Positions 47,768-57,565 of a DNA stretch of 64,000 bases are shown here, in pieces; position 1 is the first letter of the stretch; each line of letters starts with the position of its first letter. The stretch lies in the NCBI GenBank assembly GCA_006738865.1, contig AP019701.1, positions 487,001-551,000 of the forward strand. The letters run 5' to 3'. The notes under the pieces are model-generated. The model ran no database searches and had not been told where the DNA came from. It was given only the letters and a program-made list of their open reading frames with translations. A program made the translations under genes and the position numbers. The DNA is from Allostella sp. ATCC 35155 (GTDB taxonomy: Bacteria; Pseudomonadota; Alphaproteobacteria; ATCC43930; Allostellaceae).

Positions 47768-49807
47768 ATGACGCGCCGGCGCCGGCTGCTGGCGGGCGCC
47801 GCCGCCGTCCTGGCGGCGGCGCTCGGGCTCGTCGCGCTCGATCGGCTGCGACCGCCGCCGCTCGCCCGGGCCGCCGTCGTGTCGCCGGTCGTGCTGGCCC
47901 GCGACGGCGCGATGCTGCGCGCCTTCACGACGGCCGAGGGGAACTGGCGGCTGGCGGCCGGACCGGCCGACGTCGATCCGCTCTTCCTCGCGATGCTGCT
48001 GGCCTACGAGGATCGCCGCTTCCGCTCCCACCCGGGGGTCGATCCGCTGGCCGTGGTGCGGGCGGCGGGCCAGTGGCTGGCCGCCGGCCGGGTCGTGTCG
48101 GGGGCATCGACCCTGACCATGCAGGCGGCACGGCTGCTCGAGCCGCGGTCGCGCACGCTCTGGGCCAAGCTGGTCGAGGCCGCGCGCGCCGTCCAGATCG
48201 AGCGGCGCCTGGACAAGGACGCGATCCTCGGCCTCTACCTCACCCTGGCGCCCTATGGCGGCAACATCGAGGGCGTGCGGGCCGCGGCGCGCATCTATTT
48301 CGGCAAGGAGCCGGCGGCGTTGCGCCCGGCCGAGGCGGCGCTGCTGGTGGCCCTGCCGCAGTCGCCCTCGCGCCTGCGGCCCGACCGTCATCCGGAAGCC
48401 GCGCGCACCGCCCGGGACAAGGTGCTGGCACGGATGGTCGATGCCGGCGTGATCGACGCCGCAACCGCCGCCGAGGCGGTGGCGGAGCCGGTGCCGGAGC
48501 GCCGCTTCGCCATGCCCTTCCACGCCCCGCACCTCGCCGTCGGCCTGGTCGCGGAGAACCCCGGGGCGGCCCGTATCGCCACCACCATCGATCTGCGCCT
48601 GCAGCGTCAGGTCGAGGCCCTGGCCGCGCGCGAGGCGGCGACGCTCGATCCCGAAGCATCGCTGGCCGCGATCGTCGTCGACAACCGGACCCGCGCCATC
48701 GTCGCGCATGTCGGCTCGCCCGATCTCTTCGCCGCCGCGCGCGACGGGGCGGTCGACATGACGCAGGCGGTGCGATCGCCCGGCTCGGCCCTGAAGCCGT
48801 TCATCTACGCGATGGCCTTCGACGCGGTGAAGCTGGCGCCGGGGACGCTGATCGACGACCGGCCGACGCGCTTCGGCGGCTACGCGCCGAGCAATTTCGA
48901 CCATGGCTTCCGCGGCCGGGTCACGGCCAGCGAGGCCTTGCAGCTGTCGCTCAACGTGCCGGCGGTCGCCGTCCTCGACCGGCTGGGCCCGCAGCGCTTC
49001 GCCAGCCATCTGGCGGACCTGGGCGTGCGCCTGCGCAGCCGCGACCCGCACGCCGCGCCCAGCCTGCCGCTGGCGCTCGGCGGTGTCGGCGTCACCCTGA
49101 CCGAACTCTGCGGCCTCTATGCCGCGCTCGCGGCGGACGGCTCCTACGCGGCGCCGCATGTCCGCCCCGGCGAGGATCGGCCGACCGCGATGCTGGTCGG
49201 GCCGGCGGCGGCGCACGCCGTCACGCGGATTCTCCAGGACGCCCCGGCGCCGCCCGGCCTGCCGCCGGCGGCGATCGGCCAGGGCCGGCTCCTCGCCATG
49301 AAGACGGGCACGTCCTACGGCTATCGCGACGCCTGGGCGTTCGGCTGGGATCGCGCCTTCACCGTCGGGGTCTGGACCGGCCGGCCGGACGGCACGCCGG
49401 TGCCGGGGCGCTGGGGGATCGTCACCGCCGCGCCGATCCTGGCGAAGCTGTTCGACCTGCTGCCGCCGCCTCCGATGGCGCCGCCGGCGGCCACCGCGAC
49501 GGCGCCGGGCGATTTCGTTCCCCGGGCGGCGGCGCTGCGGCGGCTCGGCCCCCGGGGTCCGGCCGCGCCGGTCATCTCCTTCCCGCCGGACGGCGCGACC
49601 GTGCGCTGGCGCGGCGATGCGGTGCCGCTCATCGTCGAGGGCGGCCGGCCGCCGCTGCGCTGGCTGGTCGACGGGCGCCCCCTCGACTCGGGCGACGTCG
49701 GCCCGCGCCGGCCGCCGGCATGGCTGCCCGGCGGCCGCGGCTTCGCGCAGCTGACGGTGGTCGACGCCGACGGGCGCGGCGACACGGCCACGGTGCGGAT
49801 CGACTGA
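47768..49807 (+). CDS. pbpC: Penicillin-binding protein 1C
   Basis: 679 aa class A PBP. A membrane anchor (about 5-28) precedes the GT51 domain with catalytic Glu in LAYEDRRFRSHPGVDP and the SGASTLTMQAARLLEP motif. The transpeptidase domain has RSPGSALKPFIYA and the KTG motif MKTGTSYGYRDAWAFG. The C-terminal about 90 residues (ISFPPDGATVRWRG...LVDGRPL) are the BiPBP_C domain specific to PBP1C. Pairing with alpha-2-macroglobulin suggests repair of the wall at breach sites. The stop of the macroglobulin gene is 8 bp upstream. Confidence 0.95.
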   Translation: MTRRRRLLAGAAAVLAAALGLVALDRLRPPPLARAAVVSPVVLARDGAMLRAFTTAEGNWRLAAGPADVDPLFLAMLLAYEDRRFRSHPGVDPLAVVRAAGQWLAAGRVVSGASTLTMQAARLLEPRSRTLWAKLVEAARAVQIERRLDKDAILGLYLTLAPYGGNIEGVRAAARIYFGKEPAALRPAEAALLVALPQSPSRLRPDRHPEAARTARDKVLARMVDAGVIDAATAAEAVAEPVPERRFAMPFHAPHLAVGLVAENPGAARIATTIDLRLQRQVEALAAREAATLDPEASLAAIVVDNRTRAIVAHVGSPDLFAAARDGAVDMTQAVRSPGSALKPFIYAMAFDAVKLAPGTLIDDRPTRFGGYAPSNFDHGFRGRVTASEALQLSLNVPAVAVLDRLGPQRFASHLADLGVRLRSRDPHAAPSLPLALGGVGVTLTELCGLYAALAADGSYAAPHVRPGEDRPTAMLVGPAAAHAVTRILQDAPAPPGLPPAAIGQGRLLAMKTGTSYGYRDAWAFGWDRAFTVGVWTGRPDGTPVPGRWGIVTAAPILAKLFDLLPPPPMAPPAATATAPGDFVPRAAALRRLGPRGPAAPVISFPPDGATVRWRGDAVPLIVEGGRPPLRWLVDGRPLDSGDVGPRRPPAWLPGGRGFAQLTVVDADGRGDTATVRID

Positions 49808-49826
49808 CGGATTCGGAAGACTTGCC

Positions 49827-49880
49827 GGGGGTGCGACCCCCTCGTGACTCACCTGTTCTCGGACTTGCCCGGCACGGGCA
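49827..49880. terminator. Two small hairpins after pbpC
   Basis: GGGGGT-GCG-ACCCCC (49827-49841) and TGCCCG-GCA-CGGGCA (49866-49880) lie in the 140-bp gap between pbpC and the convergent VOC gene. Neither has a U-run, so they may assist Rho-dependent or bidirectional termination. Confidence 0.4.
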
Positions 49881-49947
49881 CAAGAAAGCCGGAGAGGGTC
49901 GCAGCCGGAACCCTATGCCGATGCCGGCACGCGCGCAGTGACGGCCG

Positions 49948-50346
49948 TCACACTGCCGCGGCAGCGGATGACCTGGGCCAGGCAGGCGAGCGGAACTGCT
50001 GCACCTCGAGCACATAGCCGTTCGGGTCGCGGACGAAGAAGGCATAGACCTGGAACTCGGCGCTGAGGCTGGGCGGCGCCTCGATCGCCGCGCCGCGCTC
50101 GGCGAGCCGCCGGTGCCAGCCGTCGACATCGTCGGTGACCAGCGTCAGGACGACGCCCCGCGGCTCGACCACCCGGTTCGGCCGGCTGCACACGCCGATG
50201 AAGGATCGCTCGGTGACCCGGAAGATGCGGCAGGCACCCTGGTCGAGCACCATCGGAAGGCCGAGGGTCTCGGCATACCAGCGCGCCGTCCCGTCGAGGT
50301 CGCGGGTGTAGACGAAGACGACCTGCTGGTCGAAGGGTGCGGTCAT
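49948..50346 (-). CDS. VOC family (glyoxalase-like) protein
   Basis: 132 aa. VVFVYTRDLDGTARWYAETLGLPMVLDQGACRIFRV and the second repeat GVVLTLVTDDVDGWHRRLAERGAAI...AFFVRDPNGYVLEVQQF form paired beta-alpha-beta modules with the metal-ligand Glu in LEVQQF. It could be a dioxygenase, lyase or resistance protein; nothing narrows it. The ATG at 50346 has a strong GGGGGAGGA site. It diverges from the redoxin-oxygenase gene by 91 bp. Confidence 0.9.
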   Translation of the reverse strand: MTAPFDQQVVFVYTRDLDGTARWYAETLGLPMVLDQGACRIFRVTERSFIGVCSRPNRVVEPRGVVLTLVTDDVDGWHRRLAERGAAIEAPPSLSAEFQVYAFFVRDPNGYVLEVQQFRSPAWPRSSAAAAV

Positions 50347-50437
50347 GGTTCCTCCCCCGAGGCGTGCCGTGATCGGCAAGGCGCCCGAACGCGGACCGTC
50401 GTTGCGGCCCGCCGGTCCGGCGGTGTAAGCCAAGCGC

Positions 50438-51571
50438 GTGACCGAAGGCAACTCCGCGCCCGCAACGCCGCTTCCACGGCCGCTCGAGCCGGGCGATCCG
50501 CTGCCCTGGTTCCGGGCGGCGACCGCCTCCAATCCCGACTACATGATCGACACGGTCGGCGGACGCCATGTCGTGCTGTCGATCGCGGGGGCCCTCTCGC
50601 AGCCGCCCGGGCGGGCGCTGCTCGACTTCCTGCGCGGACCGGACGGGGCCCGCTTCGACGATGCCAACCTGGCCTTCTTCGGCATCGTGACCGACCCGGC
50701 CGACCGTGCCGACGGGCGGGCGGTCGACCGCGTGCCGGGCATCCGCTGGCTGCATGATCCCGATGGGAATCTCGCCCGCCAACTCGGCTGGGACGGTACG
50801 CCCGACCGTTTCCATACGCTGGTTCTCGATCCGACCCTGCGGGTGGTCGCCCGCTTCGGGATGACCGATCCCGCCGCCCACGCGGTGGCGCTGCGCGCGA
50901 TGCTGGACGGGCTCGCCCCGATCGCCAGCGACGACTGGTCGAGCGGCGTCGCGCCGGTGCTGGTCGTGCCGCGCATCTTCGAGCCGGACACCTGCCGCCG
51001 CCTGATCGCGCTCTACCAGCGCGAGGGCGGGACGGAATCGGGCTTCATGACCTCGCGCGATGGCCGCTCGGTCGGCAGCTTCGATCATTCGCGCAAGCGC
51101 CGGTCCGACTGCACCGTCGAGGACCCGGAGTTCTGCCGCGCCCTGGCGCAGCGCATCGCGCACCGGCTGGTGCCGATGATCGAGCGTGCCACGAGCTTTC
51201 GGGCGACGCGCATCGAGCGCTATGTCGTCGCCTGCTACGACGCCGCGGAGGGCGGCTTCTTCGGCCCCCATCGCGACAACACGACGCCCGCGACCCGGCA
51301 CCGCCGCTTCGCCGTCACCATCAATCTGAACGCGGAAGAATACGAGGGCGGCGACCTGCGCTTCCCCGAGTTCGGGCGCCGGACCTATCGCGCGCCGACC
51401 GGCGGCGCCGTCGTCTTCTCCTGCTCGCTGCTGCACGAGGCGCTGCCGGTGACGCGGGGCAGGCGATACGCCTTCCTGCCGTTCCTCTACGACGACGCGG
51501 CGGCGCGGGTCCGCGAGGCGACGCGCGCGCTCGTGGTCTCGCCCGGCGAGGAGCCGCCGCCGGCGGGCTGA
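50438..51571 (+). CDS. Redoxin-like domain fused to a prolyl-4-hydroxylase-type 2OG-Fe(II) oxygenase
   Basis: 377 aa from a GTG. Residues about 10-160 follow the AhpC/TSA order (LEPGDPLPWF...GGRHVVLSIAGAL...LAFFGIVTDP...GIRWLHDPDGNLARQLG...FHTLVLDPTLRVVARF) but contain no cysteine at all; the first Cys is at 186. Residues about 175-350 are an oxygenase with His278 and Asp280 in GPHRDN, His333 in SLLHEALPV and Arg343 for 2-oxoglutarate. The N-domain cannot be a peroxidase and may bind a partner. The hydroxylation target is unknown. Confidence 0.88.
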   Translation: MTEGNSAPATPLPRPLEPGDPLPWFRAATASNPDYMIDTVGGRHVVLSIAGALSQPPGRALLDFLRGPDGARFDDANLAFFGIVTDPADRADGRAVDRVPGIRWLHDPDGNLARQLGWDGTPDRFHTLVLDPTLRVVARFGMTDPAAHAVALRAMLDGLAPIASDDWSSGVAPVLVVPRIFEPDTCRRLIALYQREGGTESGFMTSRDGRSVGSFDHSRKRRSDCTVEDPEFCRALAQRIAHRLVPMIERATSFRATRIERYVVACYDAAEGGFFGPHRDNTTPATRHRRFAVTINLNAEEYEGGDLRFPEFGRRTYRAPTGGAVVFSCSLLHEALPVTRGRRYAFLPFLYDDAAARVREATRALVVSPGEEPPPAG

Positions 51572-51690
51572 CCCGGGGGCGCTGACCGGGGCGCAGAGCA
51601 GGCCGTCGACAAGGCTGGCACGCCCGTCGCATCATCCTCCGGCGCCTCGGGCGGATGCCGTTCCGCCCCGGGCCGCTGGAGGGTGTTCCG

Positions 51691-52695
51691 ATGGCTCGAC
51701 CTGCCGCGCTGCGCTCCGTCCTCGCCCTGCTCGTCCTGCTGGCCGGGCTTGTCGCGCCGCCGCCGGCCGCGGCCCAGCCGGCGCCCGAGGTGGCGGCGGC
51801 GATCCGGCAGTCCGTGGTCAAGGTCCGCGCCTTCGTCGCCGGCGAGGCGCGCACCGCCCGCACGCTCGGCACCGAGCGCGAGGGCACCGGCATCGTCATC
51901 GACTCCGACGGGCTCATCGTCACCATCGGCTATGTCATCCTGGAGGCGATGGGGGCGGAGATCACCGACCATCGCGGCCGCGCCATGCGGGCGGAGATCG
52001 TCGGCTACGACGCCGACACCGGCTTCGGCCTGCTGCGCGCGACCGAGCCGCTCGACGTCCGACCGGCTCCGATCGGCCGCGCCGCGCGGCTGGCGGAGGG
52101 CGAGCGGGTCAGCGTCGTCGCCGCCGGGGAGGACGGTGCGCAGCCCGCGATCGTCGTGCAGCGGCGCGAGTTCGCCGGCTATTGGGAGTATCTCCTGGAA
52201 GAAGCGGTGTTCGTGTCGCCGCCGCATCCGCGCTGGGCCGGCGCCGGGCTCTTCACCGCCGACGGGCGGCTGGCGGCCATCGGCTCGCTGCTCGTCGGCC
52301 AGGTCGCGCCCGGCGTGCCGGTGCCCGGCAACATGATGATCCCGATCGACCTGCTGCGGCCGATCCTGGGGGATCTCCTGGCGCTCGGCCGGATCGCCCG
52401 GCCGCCGCGGCCGTGGCTCGGCGTCAACGTGCAGGAGGCGCCGACCGGGGTCGTCATCTCGCGCGTCCAGTCGGAGACGCCTGCCGAGCGGGCCGGCCTG
52501 GCGGTCGGCGACGTGGTCGTCGGCGTCGGCGGCGAGCCGGTGCGCAACGTCGCCGACTTCTATCGGAAGATCTGGTCGAAGGGCGATGCCGGCGTGGAGG
52601 TCGGCCTCGATCTCGTGGCCCCGGCGGGGCGGCGCAGCGTCAGCGTCACCACCGGCGACCGCCGCCGCTACATGCGTGGCGGGCGATCCTACTGA
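51691..52695 (+). CDS. HtrA-like S1C pseudoprotease with PDZ domain
   Basis: 334 aa with a signal peptide (about 1-29, ending AAAQP). The chymotrypsin-like fold is recognisable (EGTGIVIDSDGLIVTIGYVILEA, AEIVGYDADTGFGLLRA, AGAGLFTADGRLAAIG). By alignment to DegP, the catalytic His, Asp and Ser positions are Tyr81, Gly111 and Ala183. The C-terminal PDZ domain (about 250-320) has PWLGVNVQEAPTGVVISRVQSETPAERAGLAVGDVVVGVGGEPV. It is therefore probably a non-catalytic periplasmic binder. The ATG at 51691 begins the signal peptide. Confidence 0.88.
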   Translation: MARPAALRSVLALLVLLAGLVAPPPAAAQPAPEVAAAIRQSVVKVRAFVAGEARTARTLGTEREGTGIVIDSDGLIVTIGYVILEAMGAEITDHRGRAMRAEIVGYDADTGFGLLRATEPLDVRPAPIGRAARLAEGERVSVVAAGEDGAQPAIVVQRREFAGYWEYLLEEAVFVSPPHPRWAGAGLFTADGRLAAIGSLLVGQVAPGVPVPGNMMIPIDLLRPILGDLLALGRIARPPRPWLGVNVQEAPTGVVISRVQSETPAERAGLAVGDVVVGVGGEPVRNVADFYRKIWSKGDAGVEVGLDLVAPAGRRSVSVTTGDRRRYMRGGRSY

Positions 52696-52720
52696 CGCGA
52701 CGGTGCCGGGCGCGGCGCCT

Positions 52721-53788
52721 TCAGCTCCGCCAGCGCAGCAGGCGCGGCTTGACCGGGTTCTCGAACGGCCGGCCGCCGGCGACGGCGCGAGCATACTCGT
52801 TCTTGAGGCGGTAGTACCACTTGGCCGGGCGGTCGGCGTCGTCGATCAGCAACAGGGTCGGATTGTGGGCGAGGCCGATCTGCTGCTTGGCCATGATGTC
52901 GCGGTCCTGGCCGAGGAAGGTGCGCACGAACGGCCGCAGGACCGGCCGCAGCGCCGTCAGCCAGGGCATCGTCCAGTAGATCATGTGGTGCAGTTCGGTC
53001 TCGCGGGGGCCCAGCGGCGTCACCGCGGTCAGGCCGCAGAGGACGTGCCGCCCGGCGCGGACATGCTCGATGCGGATCGAGGGCAGGCGGAAGACGATCT
53101 CGGTCTCGGGCACGCCGCCCAGCAGGCGGTAGGCGCGCGAGTTCGACGAGGCGCGGTGCCGGACCATCGTGAAGCCGAAGGGCGAGGGCGCGAACTGCTT
53201 GGCCTTGGCGTGGATCGAGGCCTTCGAGCGCCACCACCAGGCGCGATGGACGAAGGGGCCGTGGGCCGGGTCCATCAGGCCGACCACCGCATGGTCCAGC
53301 GGGCCATGGAAGATCATCGACTCGGCGATGCCGAGATGCCGGGCATCGACATCGGCGACTTCGGGAATGGCCGGCGCCGCTTCGGGGTCGCGCCCGAAGA
53401 AGACCCAGACGTTGCCCTGGACCTCGCGGCAGGGATAGCGCTGGACCCGGACGCGGGCGAGATCGAACGCCTGATCCTCGACCAGCGACGGGATGGCGGT
53501 GCAGCGGCCCTCGGCATCGAAGCGCCAGCCGTGATAGGCGCACTCGATCTCACCCCGCTCCATGCGGCCGCAGGAGAGCGGGATGCCGCGATGCGGGCAG
53601 ATGTCGCGCAACGCGAAGGGGGCGCCGTCCGCGGCGCGGCCCAGGACCAGCGGCTCGCCCAGCACCGTCTTGGCGACGAGGCGGCCGGCGCGGAGCTTCG
53701 ACCCCGGCAGGACGAGATACCAGAGCTCGCGCAGATAGCCCGGATCGGGCGCGGCTGCGGGCGGGGAATCGGGGAGGGGCGGTTTCAT
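52721..53788 (-). CDS. Rieske non-heme iron oxygenase, alpha-subunit type
   Basis: 355 aa. The Rieske [2Fe-2S] ligands are Cys64/His66 in DICPHRGIPL and Cys83/His86 in ECAYHGWRF. The mononuclear iron site appears as Asp173, His176 and His181 in VGLMDPAHGPFVH; the Asn usually found before the Asp (ENVMDPSH pattern) is Gly here. Such enzymes hydroxylate or demethylate aromatic, sterol or pigment substrates and need a reductase, which is not encoded nearby. It lies 20 bp downstream of the TVP38 gene. Confidence 0.9.
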   Translation of the reverse strand: MKPPLPDSPPAAAPDPGYLRELWYLVLPGSKLRAGRLVAKTVLGEPLVLGRAADGAPFALRDICPHRGIPLSCGRMERGEIECAYHGWRFDAEGRCTAIPSLVEDQAFDLARVRVQRYPCREVQGNVWVFFGRDPEAAPAIPEVADVDARHLGIAESMIFHGPLDHAVVGLMDPAHGPFVHRAWWWRSKASIHAKAKQFAPSPFGFTMVRHRASSNSRAYRLLGGVPETEIVFRLPSIRIEHVRAGRHVLCGLTAVTPLGPRETELHHMIYWTMPWLTALRPVLRPFVRTFLGQDRDIMAKQQIGLAHNPTLLLIDDADRPAKWYYRLKNEYARAVAGGRPFENPVKPRLLRWRS

Positions 53789-53808
53789 GCCGGCGTGGCG
53801 GCATCCTA

Positions 53809-54573
53809 TCAGGGTCGCCGGAGGCGGCGGAAGGCGACCGGCAGCAGCGCGAGTGCGGCAAGTCCGCCCAGCGCGAGAAGAATCGTGGGGTTCAGCATCG
53901 CGGTCGCCTGCAGCCCGTCCGGATGGTCCAGCATGCTGTCGAGCCCGGCCCCGACGGCGGCGAAGACGAAGGTCGCCGGGAGGATGCCGATCATGGTCGC
54001 CAGGACATAGGTGCCGGTCCCGACGCCGAGCAGCGCCGGCACGAGGTTGACGACGCAGAACGGGCAGACCGGCATCAGCCGCAACGCCAGCAGGTAGGAG
54101 AAGGCGTTGCGCCGGAAGCCCGTCTCCATCCGACGCAGGAACGGCCCGGCCCGCTCCGACATGGCGCTGCCGAGCGTTCCGCGCGCCAGCAGGAAGACAG
54201 CGGTGGCGCCGACCGTGGCGCCCGCCAGGGCGATCAGGCCGCCGGCCAGCGCGCCGAACAGGAAGCCGGCCCCGATCGTCAGGATCACGGCCCCGGGGAT
54301 CGAGAGGGCGACGACCGTGGCATAGAGGGCGAACGCCGCCGCCGCCGCCCACAGGCCGTGATCGGCGGCAAACGCCTGCAGATGGGTGCGATGCTCGCGC
54401 AGTGCCTGGAAGCTGAGGTGGCGGTCGAGGTCGAGCAGCCAGACCGCGACCATCGCCGCCGCCAGCAGACCGACCGGCCACAGCCGCCGCCACAGCGGCC
54501 GGCGCGGACAGGCGATCGAGTCGGTGTCGGTCGGATCGGTCACAGGCGGATCGGTCACAGGCGGCTCGGTCAT
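53809..54573 (-). CDS. TVP38/TMEM64 (SNARE-associated, DedA-like) membrane protein
   Basis: 254 aa with about six hydrophobic segments. LSIPGAVILTIGAGFLFGALAGGLIALAGATVGATAVFLLARGTLG and FSYLLALRLMPVCPFCVVNLVPALLGVGTGTYVLATMIGILPATFVFAAVG are the VTT-domain signature with its re-entrant loop and the conserved Arg-x-x-Pro. The family includes lipid scramblases and transporters. The N-terminus (MTEPPVTDPPVTDPTDTD) is encoded by a 15-bp tandem repeat. The ATG at 54573 is chosen; one at 54582 is equally possible. Confidence 0.9.
   Translation of the reverse strand: MTEPPVTDPPVTDPTDTDSIACPRRPLWRRLWPVGLLAAAMVAVWLLDLDRHLSFQALREHRTHLQAFAADHGLWAAAAAFALYATVVALSIPGAVILTIGAGFLFGALAGGLIALAGATVGATAVFLLARGTLGSAMSERAGPFLRRMETGFRRNAFSYLLALRLMPVCPFCVVNLVPALLGVGTGTYVLATMIGILPATFVFAAVGAGLDSMLDHPDGLQATAMLNPTILLALGGLAALALLPVAFRRLRRP
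54532..54572. repeat. 15-bp tandem repeat in the 5' end of the TVP38-type gene
   Basis: CGGATCGGTCACAGG occurs twice in tandem (54532-54546, 54547-54561), followed by a partial copy (CGGCTCGGTCA, 54562-54572). In frame, it encodes repeats of the type PPVTD in the cytoplasmic N-terminal tail. Confidence 0.8.
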
Positions 54574-54634
54574 CGGCGGCATCCCATGGGACACAATTGG
54601 CGGCTGCCGGTGCCGAGGGCAAATCACGCCGCGG

Positions 54635-54982
54635 TCACGATCGCACGATCCCGTGCCGCCGCAGTTCCGGCTCCAGCCGGCCGGCGAGCCACAGCCCGTA
54701 CATGCGGAAGTCGCTGGCGAGCGACCAGAGCGGATGGCCGAAGGTGGCCGGGCGATTGCCTTCGATCAGGAAATGCGAGCCCCAGGCCGGCAGATAGCCG
54801 ATGACGGGCGCCGCCACGGCGAGCCGCCAGTCCCCCAGGACCACCGCGGCCGCCAGGCAGGCGATGCCGGCGCTGGTGCCGGCGAAATGCCAGGCACGGG
54901 TGGCCGGCTTGCCGTGTGCGGCGAGGTAGATGGGCCAGAAGGCGGCGTAGTCGGTCGGCGTGTTCTGCCCTCGGAACGTCAT
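54635..54982 (-). CDS. Mpo1-like (DUF962) membrane protein
   Basis: 115 aa. [39 protein letters not shown] followed by a second hydrophobic segment and [36 protein letters not shown] is the DUF962 pattern with its conserved His and Glu-Asn. Yeast Mpo1 is a 2-hydroxy-fatty-acid dioxygenase using Fe(II). A similar role is possible but unproven here. It diverges from asd across 81 bp. Confidence 0.9.
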   Translation of the reverse strand: MTFRGQNTPTDYAAFWPIYLAAHGKPATRAWHFAGTSAGIACLAAAVVLGDWRLAVAAPVIGYLPAWGSHFLIEGNRPATFGHPLWSLASDFRMYGLWLAGRLEPELRRHGIVRS

Positions 54983-55063
54983 CGCCCGGTCCCCTTGCGC
55001 TTGCAATCGGGTGTCGCCGATCGTAAGTGAACTCGCTTTCCCCATCCAGATTGGTCGGTCCCC

Positions 55064-56119
<1,056 letters not shown>

Positions 56120-56141
56120 CGGGACCGGGCGGCCGGAGGCG

Positions 56142-57563
56142 GTGAGCACGGAGCAGGCAGAGGCCGCAGGCAGCCGGACGTCGCCCGCGATCGACGGGCG
56201 CATCCAGGCGCAGATCCTGCTGGCCGCCGGGATCGACCTGCAGCGCGCAGGCCGCGGGGCGGAGGCCATCGAGGCCTACGGGAGGGCGCTGGCGGCCCAG
56301 CCGGACCTCGTCGAGGCCTATCACAATCTCGGTGTCGCGCTGCGTGCGGCCGGCCGCATGCCGGCGTCCGTCGCGTGCTTCCGCCGCGCCCTGCGCCTGC
56401 GGCCGGGCCATGCGGCGACCCTCTCCAATCTGGGCAACGCACTGCGTGCCCTGGGTGAAACCGGCGAAGCGGTCGAGACGCTCCGTCAGGCGGTGTCCGG
56501 CGACCCCGATTCGCCGGAGATCGCCTGCAATCTCGGCCTCGCGCTGCGCGACGCGGGCCAGCTCGACGAGGCGATCCGCCAGTTCGACCGGTCGCTGCAG
56601 CTCCGGCCGGACCGGAACTCGGTGCGCATCGAGCGCGGGCTGGCCCATCTCCTGGGTGGCAATTTCCCGGCCGGTCTCGCCGACGTCGCGCTGCGCCATC
56701 CCGCCGCCGTGGTGCCGGTGCGCGGCAAGTCCTGGCCGCGCTGGGACGGTGGTGCCCTCGACGGGCGCCATCTCCTGATCCGTGCCGGCGACGATCTCGG
56801 CGAGACGGCCATGCTCGCCCGCTTCGTGCCGCTGGCCGCGCAGCGCGGGGTGCCGGTGATCCTCGAGGGGCCGGACGATGCGATCGCCCTCCTGGAGACG
56901 ATCGAGGGGACGCAGCGCGTCGTCCGCCGCGGCGGACGGTTCGCCAACGTCGCCGCGGAGACGCCGCTGGCCGACCTGCCGCGCATCCTCGGTGCGACGC
57001 TGGAGACGATGCCGGCCGTCACGCCCTATCTGAAGGTGCCCCGCGCGCCGCGGCGCGAGCCGCCGCCGCCCGTCGCCGGCAGGGTGCGGGTCGGCATCCA
57101 GTGGTCGACCGGGAATGTCGAGCCCGACGCGCGCTCGCCGAACTGCGGGCTGATCCCCTTCCTGCGACTGGCCGAGCGGCCCGACGTCGATCTCTTCGCG
57201 TTGCAGCCGGGTGCCCAGGCCGAAATTGCCGAGGCCGGTGCCGGCGCCCTGGTGCAGGAGATCGACGGCATCGAGGATCCGGCCGTTCTGGCGGCCGCGA
57301 TCGCCGGCACCGATCTGGTGATCGCCGTCGAGGGGCCGGCCGCCCACCTCGCCGGTGCCCTCGGCCATCCGGTGTGGGTGGTTCTGCCCTTCGCGCCGGA
57401 ATGGTGGTGGTTCCTCGGCCGCGAGGACAGTCCCTGGTATCCGACGGCCTGGCTCTTCCGCCAGCGCCGGGCCGGCGACTGGGATCCCGTCCTGCGCCGC
57501 GTCCGCAGCGCGCTCGACGCCGCGCTCGACGCCCCACGGGAGGAGCCGCCCGCGGCGGGCTAG
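56142..57563 (+). CDS. TPR protein with glycosyltransferase-like C-terminal domain
   Basis: 473 aa from a GTG. Residues about 25-170 form four to five TPR units (e.g. [32 protein letters not shown]). The remainder is a GT-B-like domain as in bacterial TPR/OGT-related proteins: [75 protein letters not shown]. The usual D-T/A before HLAGALG is replaced by EGPAA, so catalysis is uncertain. It may act on surface glycans or flagellin-type proteins. A relative is at 60754. Confidence 0.85.
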   Translation: MSTEQAEAAGSRTSPAIDGRIQAQILLAAGIDLQRAGRGAEAIEAYGRALAAQPDLVEAYHNLGVALRAAGRMPASVACFRRALRLRPGHAATLSNLGNALRALGETGEAVETLRQAVSGDPDSPEIACNLGLALRDAGQLDEAIRQFDRSLQLRPDRNSVRIERGLAHLLGGNFPAGLADVALRHPAAVVPVRGKSWPRWDGGALDGRHLLIRAGDDLGETAMLARFVPLAAQRGVPVILEGPDDAIALLETIEGTQRVVRRGGRFANVAAETPLADLPRILGATLETMPAVTPYLKVPRAPRREPPPPVAGRVRVGIQWSTGNVEPDARSPNCGLIPFLRLAERPDVDLFALQPGAQAEIAEAGAGALVQEIDGIEDPAVLAAAIAGTDLVIAVEGPAAHLAGALGHPVWVVLPFAPEWWWFLGREDSPWYPTAWLFRQRRAGDWDPVLRRVRSALDAALDAPREEPPAAG

Positions 57564-57565
57564 GT

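Noticed and set aside
47768-49807. Considering pbpC as a second PBP1A copy
   Set aside because: It has the C-terminal BiPBP_C domain and lies directly behind alpha-2-macroglobulin, both specific to PBP1C.
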